A DNA stretch of 64,000 nucleotides from Tanypteryx hageni (lineage: Eukaryota > Arthropoda > Insecta > Odonata > Petaluridae): contig CM054112.1 of assembly GCA_028673005.1 (NCBI GenBank), positions 192,933,518-192,997,517 of the forward strand. Direction: 5' to 3'. The notes beneath the pieces are model-generated. The model was not told the origin of the DNA and searched no databases. It was given only the letters and a program-made list of their open reading frames with translations. A program made the translations under genes and the position numbers. Of this stretch, positions 59,079 to 64,000 are shown in pieces (position 1 is the stretch's first letter; every line of letters starts with the position of its first letter).

Positions 59079-60416
59079 CCAATTAGGGACTGAAGTAAAT
59101 GGCGGAAAATGGTCAATTTTTTGCCTTTTTGAAAAAAGAACGTTTGGAAAAAACTTTAACTCTAATCTGCTCTAAATTTTTCCTGTATTACGATAAGAGT
59201 CCACAGTAAATATTTAAAAACTTACTAAGTCTTCTGGTTCGTTTGTTACCAGAAATTCATGTGGTATTCTCTGAAGCAAGGGTTAATGCACAACCTTTTC
59301 TGCAAATGGAACACACAAAACTTGTCTTATTCCTTATTACTTTTTCCCTGCATATCACACATTCCATTTGCATTACTATATTCTTCTTATTTATCTCCAC
59401 TTGATTGGGATAATGGCGCTCTCTAAAATTATGCATAGTAGAAACATTTGCCGTGTCCTCGTGCTTTTCTGCTACTGTAGTCATCCATGAGGTCTCTGAT
59501 TACATCCAAATAGAATTCTTTAGAGGTAAAACTGACTTATTAGTAGCTTGTTTGTAGTAGATATAAGAATTTAATATCATCCTAGTTAGCAAGTCAAAGA
59601 TCAATCTATGCCACCACATTTTTGAAGAAATATCCAAGCTATAGTAGCTACATAGCTGGTCGTTTCTATCCAATCCTCCCATGAATTCATTGTATACACT
59701 TACAATCTTGGGACAACACACTTTCACCTTCGACCCATTCTTCTGCATCGTTTTCATACACTGCATTAAGTATATAGGTGAGTCATAGCCAACTGATAAA
59801 AAAAGATACATAAGTGGGTTGGAGGTGAGCCACTCTCAGTCCCCTTTGTTTCTTTCTTTCCAGTACTTGGTGCTTGCTACCAATTCTTTGGGATAGTCTG
59901 TGCAGTTAGTGTTTGCAGTCCTCATGGCTCTCAGGCCTTTCTTGGAGAGTTCGGTAAATAGATTTGGCAACGTAAAAAATCTATGGCAAATTATGGTAGA
60001 ACCTGACCCAAAGAGAGGCTCTGTAAGAAACATCACAATATTTCTATCCAAACCCATATTATTATTTTTAATTGTCCCCTTCTCTGTATACAATTCTAAG
60101 TGAAAGTGAAAAACATATCGTGATGTCCCATCTGCTCTTCCTCACCACTTGAATCCCTTTGTGAAGAAATAAATCTTAACCAAGACCCTCACCCTGTTTT
60201 CTGTAGGTCATGGTCAAATATAAAAAGGGTAAGTTCAAAAAATGTAAAACAGAAACTGCTTATGAAAAAAACATGCAACTGCACAGAACAGAACTTCAAA
60301 CTATGTGTATGCTGCTGGCAAAAAAGATAGAATAAGCAAATACCATACCCTCACACTAGAGGGCAGAAGAGGATGATACCCTAGCACCGATATATCAGGG
60401 CTCCATCCCTAATCAG
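59079..60416 (-). mobile_element. piggyBac-like element (1.34 kb, TTAA-flanked)
   Basis: TTAA at 59075-59078 and 60417-60420. Inverted ends CCAATTAGGGACTGAAG and CTGATTAGGGATGGAGC share a TTAGGGA core. The minus-strand transposase C-terminal half is readable in pieces: GLDRNIVMFLTEPLFGSGST and FFTLPNLFTELSKKGLRAMR; VSVYNEFMGGLDRNDQLCSY and WWHRLIFDLLTRMILNSYIY; and a C-terminal cysteine knot MECVICREKV, then CSICRKGCALT. The N-terminal half is deleted. Confidence 0.85.
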
Positions 60417-60850
60417 TTAAAGTATACACGATCAAACAATGGATTTTATATTTATTGCTAAGAAAGAGTAAATCCATCTCCAGTTAAGTCCAACGATTAA
60501 TTCGAATGGTCAAAAAGGAGTGAAATGCTAGCAAAGAAGATGGATGTGGGCAAGTTCCCACTGACTGAGTTGTGAAGCAGAAGCATTGTCGGGGAGAGTG
60601 CAAATGTGAAGCAATCATTGAATTTCAAATTGTGTTTGTTCGCATGAACGGCCACAGGCAGCAATCGTTTAAGAAACACTGTTGCAGTGGCTGTTCATGC
60701 GGATGTTGAGGGGATTGCTGGTGAGGCCAACATAAAGAGCAGTACATTGGATGCATCTAAGGAGGTAAATAATATTGTGGGTGGTGCAGTTGGTAGGAGA
60801 AGTTATGGAGTAGGGGATATTTGTGGTGGGGCTGGAGAAGGAATAGGATA

Positions 60851-60905
60851 GCAGGGGTGACCAACCCTTTTTTAAGATGTGCCAATAAAATAGTTTGGCA
60901 GGCCA
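60851..60905 (+). mobile_element. Solo hAT-type end
   Basis: GCAGGGGTGACCAACCCTTT is typical of hAT termini, but no partner end or target duplication was found. Confidence 0.3.
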
Positions 60906-61359
60906 CTATCCTACTATCCTTAACATCCGATTTAGATTTATAGCTAAAGCTAATTTCAATTATGCCAAAAATAAACAGGAATGTTAAAAACAATAACAAA
61001 CTTAAATAATTTATTTAAATGACATTTGAATGCATGCTATAGTTAATGGCTGTCAAATTTTAACTTGTTTCACTTGCTGTATGTGTTAATCATTGCTTTA
61101 TTGCTGGACAAAATACAGAGCTTGAGGTTATATCTACAAAATTCTTTAAATTTAAGTCATTATGTGAAAGAAATTACTGAAATGTTGTAGTGAATTCTGC
61201 TTTATGTGATCACATTTGGTTACATTAAGCAGCTGATAACAATAAATGGCAAACTTTCTTATACTAGATCTTGTTTTAGAATTCCATATTTGATTACAAT
61301 AACAACTGGTTGATAACAATAACCAGTGATAATAATAAGCAGAACCTATGGTTCACAGA

Positions 61360-61466
61360 AATTTTGTGCAAGGTCATTTGGTCCAAAGACATTTCGTCCA
61401 ATGGATATTTCATCCAAGGATAATTTGTCCAATGTATAATTTATCCAAAGACATTTTATCCAGAGA
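61360..61466 (+). repeat. Minisatellite, 15-16-bp unit, about 7 copies
   Basis: Degenerate units of the form GACATTTTGTCCAA (for example GGTCATTTGGTCCAAA, GACATTTCGTCCAAT, GACATTTTATCCAGA). Confidence 0.75.
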
Positions 61467-61488
61467 TAAGCTAAGGCTGGAAATACAT

Positions 61489-61870
61489 TATACATTAGAT
61501 ATATGCAAGAACAATTTAAAGACAATGGGAGGGAAGGGGGAAGAACAATAAATATTTACTCAAATATAGGCAATATGAGTGTTTATTGACTTGAAATCTA
61601 ATGTAGACTATAAATATATGTAAATAAAAATGAAAAGCAAAGGGACGGCAAGGAGATAGAACAGGGAGGGGGCTACAAGTTATCTTCATAAAATATAGGT
61701 AATATGGCTGTCTCTTAACTCAGAACTTAATGTAGATTATAAATATGCAAAAATAAAAACCTAGACAATGGGAGAGTATGGAGAGAATGTGGGGGAGGGG
61801 GTACAAGTTATCTTCATCAAATATATGCAATATAAGTCTCTCTCAACTTGGAACTTAATAGAGATAATAA
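61489..61870. repeat. Three tandem units of about 125 bp
   Basis: Units share ATAAATAT-GCAA-AATAAA, a GACAATGGGAGGG-type G-rich block, TACAAGTTATCTTCAT and AACTTAATGTAGA. A partial fourth follows the satellite at 62505-62540 (AACCTAAAGTCAATGGGAGG). Confidence 0.6.
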
Positions 61871-61893
61871 GAATGTGAAAACAAGATTGGAAA

Positions 61894-62505
61894 GGTATAC
61901 TCCATGTTGGAGTACACAGAGTTTCTAAATACATTCTTTGAGATTTCACAATGTTCTCAATATTTTTCGCTTAGATGAGGATTTAACAAGAAGCTAGCGG
62001 GGTACATTGTAAAATACATGTAGGTCTTCATGTAAAGTAGTCGTGATTATTGTCCAATTTTAACCAAAATTGGAATCGGTCGAGCAATTTTAGCAAAACT
62101 CTCCAATACAAAATTTTATTAAAATACGTCAAGCAGTTCCCAAGTTGAAACGAACATTGTAAACTACATGTAGGTCTTTATGTAAAGTGGTCGTAATTTT
62201 TGTCCGATTTTAACTAAAATTGGAATCAGTTGATCAATTTAGCAAAACTACCCAATACCAAATTTCATCAAAATATGTCCAGCGGTTCCAGAGTTGAAAC
62301 AAAGGAACATTGTAAACTACATGTAAAGTGGTCGTAATTGTTGTCCGATTTTAACCAAAATTGGAATCGGTCAACCAATTTTAGCAAAACTCTCCAATAC
62401 CACATTCCATTGAAATATGTCCAGCGGTTCCCGAGTTTTAACATGCGGACGGACAGATGGAAACATCCTCCCCTATATGCGTTCACTTCATGCAAAGAAT
62501 GCATA
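61894..62505. repeat. Satellite-bearing repeat, copy 2 (three about 150-bp units)
   Basis: Same structure as the copy at 14.4-15.8 kb but with the left part joined directly (GATTTCACAATGTTCTCAAT). Units start at 62002, 62152 and 62304 and share TAAAGTGGTCGTAATT-like and CCAGCGGTTCCCGAGTT-like blocks. It ends CCCCTATATGCGTTCACTTC. Confidence 0.7.
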
Positions 62506-62539
62506 ATAAAAACCTAAAGTCAATGGGAGGATAGGGGGT

Positions 62540-63070
62540 ATAATTGAGGTGTCATCCACATAAAGGATAACAGATCCTTGGTCAGTTACAGATTGAATTT
62601 AATATATAATAGGAAAAAGCAGGGGTCCTAGAAAAGATCCATGGTACTCTATTCTTTTTTGTAAGTTTAGATGACAAGATTTGCCACTGTGGTGATTGTA
62701 ACTTGACTACATGTTTACGATTCATTAGATATGCTTTAATGAGACTGATTTTTACCTCTCATTGCAAAATTTTCAAGTTTTTTTGAGTGGTATATCGAAA
62801 TTCACCCAGTCGAAGGCTTTTGATAGGTCAAGGAAATTGCCTATGCTTTGGTTTCTTTTGTCAAGATCATTGACAATTTTTTTCAAAGAAGCTTATTGCA
62901 ACAAAAACAATGGATGTCTTTCATGAAGCCATGCTGAGAATTACAGATAATGTTATAAGATATCAGGAAAGATACAAGTGTCTCTTGCAGTACCTTTTCA
63001 ATTATTTTTGAAAAACATTATTATAAGGACATGAGTCTATGGTTTTCCAGGAGCAACCTGTCATTCATTT
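62540..63070 (-). pseudogene. Non-LTR reverse transcriptase relic
   Basis: The minus strand reads LSKAFDWVNFDIPL near 62810, GSFLGPLLF in a shifted frame near 62640, and VILYVDDTSIIPP (catalytic YVDD) at about 62535-62570. Same Jockey/CR1-like type as the 5.4-kb relic. Confidence 0.65.
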
Positions 63071-63185
63071 AACCTATAATTCATTTGATAATATGTATAA
63101 TTTACTTTAATTGACAATAAATAGAGCAAAGATTTTCCGATCTCATAATCCATGACGCTTCCAAAAAATTAAACACTATGAATGA

Positions 63186-63579
63186 TATATTAATAATGAG
63201 CAGAGACTGCTACAAAGATAACATAAAGAAAGGAAACAACTCCTATGCTGCAATTTAATAAATAGAGTGTCACACAAAGGTAGAGTTAACAGTTTTCAAG
63301 GAGCCCACTTCTGACACTCCAACACAAAAGTCAAGCGCCTCTTGACTGCAACACAGCTTACGGACACAAACCTTGTGCCCATAAGCTGTGTTGTGGTCAG
63401 GAGGAACTTGACTTTTGTGTTGCAGTGTGTCGAAGTGAGCTGCTAGGATCCTTGAAATTTGAGTGTTAATTTCTTTCCTTATTTTTATTTAACCTTCCTT
63501 CTACTTTTTCCTCTCCCTCTACCTTTGTGTGACAATCTATTTATTAAATTACAGTATAGGAGTTGTTTCCTTTCTTTAT
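63186..63579. mobile_element. Foldback element (long inverted repeat)
   Basis: Arms about 63222-63369 and 63372-63579 are near-complementary (outer ATAAAGAAAGGAAACAACTC, inner ACACAGCTTA). The right arm carries about 50 extra bases. ACTATGAATGAT occurs directly on both sides (63175-63186, 63580-63591). No coding capacity. Confidence 0.65.
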
Positions 63580-63768
63580 ACTATGAATGATTGCAAATTT
63601 TTTCATCAATTCATCTATAACTAATAGTTTTGATTAAAAAAATTATTTATTTTTCATATTTATTATAAATTCTTTCATACAGGTAAAATTTTCCAAACAT
63701 CACTCTAACACACATAAATACATAAGGCAAATCAGAATATTTATTAATTCAATATGACTTGTCACTTG

Positions 63769-63834
63769 TCAGCACACCAGTCGATAAGATATATAACGTC
63801 CAGCAGTTTCCGAGCTCCGAATAATCTTCACAAC
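63769..63834 (-). CDS. Possible last coding exon of an unidentified gene
   Basis: A minus-strand acceptor (CACATTTTAG|GTTGTG) is followed by 21 codons in phase 0 (VVKIIRSSETAGRYISYRLV, then C) to a TGA. An AATAAA at 63740-63745 lies about 25 bases later. This resembles a short terminal exon whose upstream exons would lie beyond 64 kb. Another phase reads 27 codons to a stop overlapping the same region, so frame is unsure. No family recognised. Confidence 0.3.
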   Translation of the reverse strand, partial: VVKIIRSSETAGRYISYRLVC

Positions 63835-64000
63835 CTAAAATGTGGTATGTTTTCATTAGTACAAGCAGATATAAAATCACATACATCAGAAAAAAATACA
63901 TTAAAAAGCCATGAGAGAAATCACATTATGGAAAGTAATGAAAGAGCAAATAAAACACGCCAAAACTCACAACATTGTCAATACATGCTTAGTGCAGGAA

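Noticed and set aside
1..64000. CRISPR array, bacterial operon or prophage
   Set aside because: Introns, insect transposons and animal genes show nuclear eukaryotic DNA; the spaced repeats seen are satellites or minisatellites.

Overview
This is a eukaryotic, AT-rich, intron-containing nuclear sequence, most likely from an insect. The intact genes have GT-AG introns and arthropod/animal orthologues. The rest is a dense graveyard of insect-type transposons: Tc1/mariner, pogo/Tigger, hAT, piggyBac, Helitron, Penelope-like, non-LTR and SINE. Repeat load and long introns would suit a large-genome hemimetabolous insect, but the order cannot be fixed from sequence alone.

Genes. (1) A seven-exon cyclin G gene on the minus strand runs from its start codon at 45256 to its stop at 11782. 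I assembled it exon by exon: every junction has GT/AG signals and compatible phase, giving 538 residues. Its introns (about 0.55 to 11 kb) hold most of the transposons. (2) Between 53.4 and 55.9 kb lie three compact minus-strand genes with gaps of about 115 bp: a three-exon METTL23-like methyltransferase, a single-exon SLIRP-like RRM protein and a single-exon ACBD6-like acyl-CoA-binding/ankyrin protein. (3) A possible last coding exon of an unidentified minus-strand gene lies at 63.8 kb.

Layout. 0-5.1 kb: microsatellite, pogo-type ends, a Helitron-like inverted structure with about 150-bp internal repeats, and a broken mariner. 5.4-6.3 kb: reverse-transcriptase relic. 6.3-11.5 kb: 3' flank of cyclin G with a hAT MITE. 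11.8-45.3 kb: cyclin G with mariner, satellite-like, hAT, LINE, piggyBac, Penelope-like and Tigger insertions, some nested and several with clear target-site duplications. 45.4-53 kb: a perfect 121-bp tandem duplication, a hAT-like composite containing a SINE and a MITE, and a hAT relic. 53.4-55.9 kb: the gene cluster. 57.6-64 kb: Helitron end, a DUF4817-type mariner, a piggyBac, minisatellite and satellite arrays, an RT relic and a foldback element.

The most unusual signals are hammerhead-ribozyme-like cores (a CUGAAGA-type segment, a hairpin, GAAA, then a short self-complementary stem III). One is attached to a Penelope-like GIY-YIG fragment at 40.07 kb. One lies in a perfect 73-bp intronic hairpin at 28.6-28.8 kb. 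One is in a duplicated foldback unit at 29.2-29.5 kb. The self-complementary stem III suggests ribozymes that act as dimers. This is inference from pattern and needs structural search and cleavage tests.
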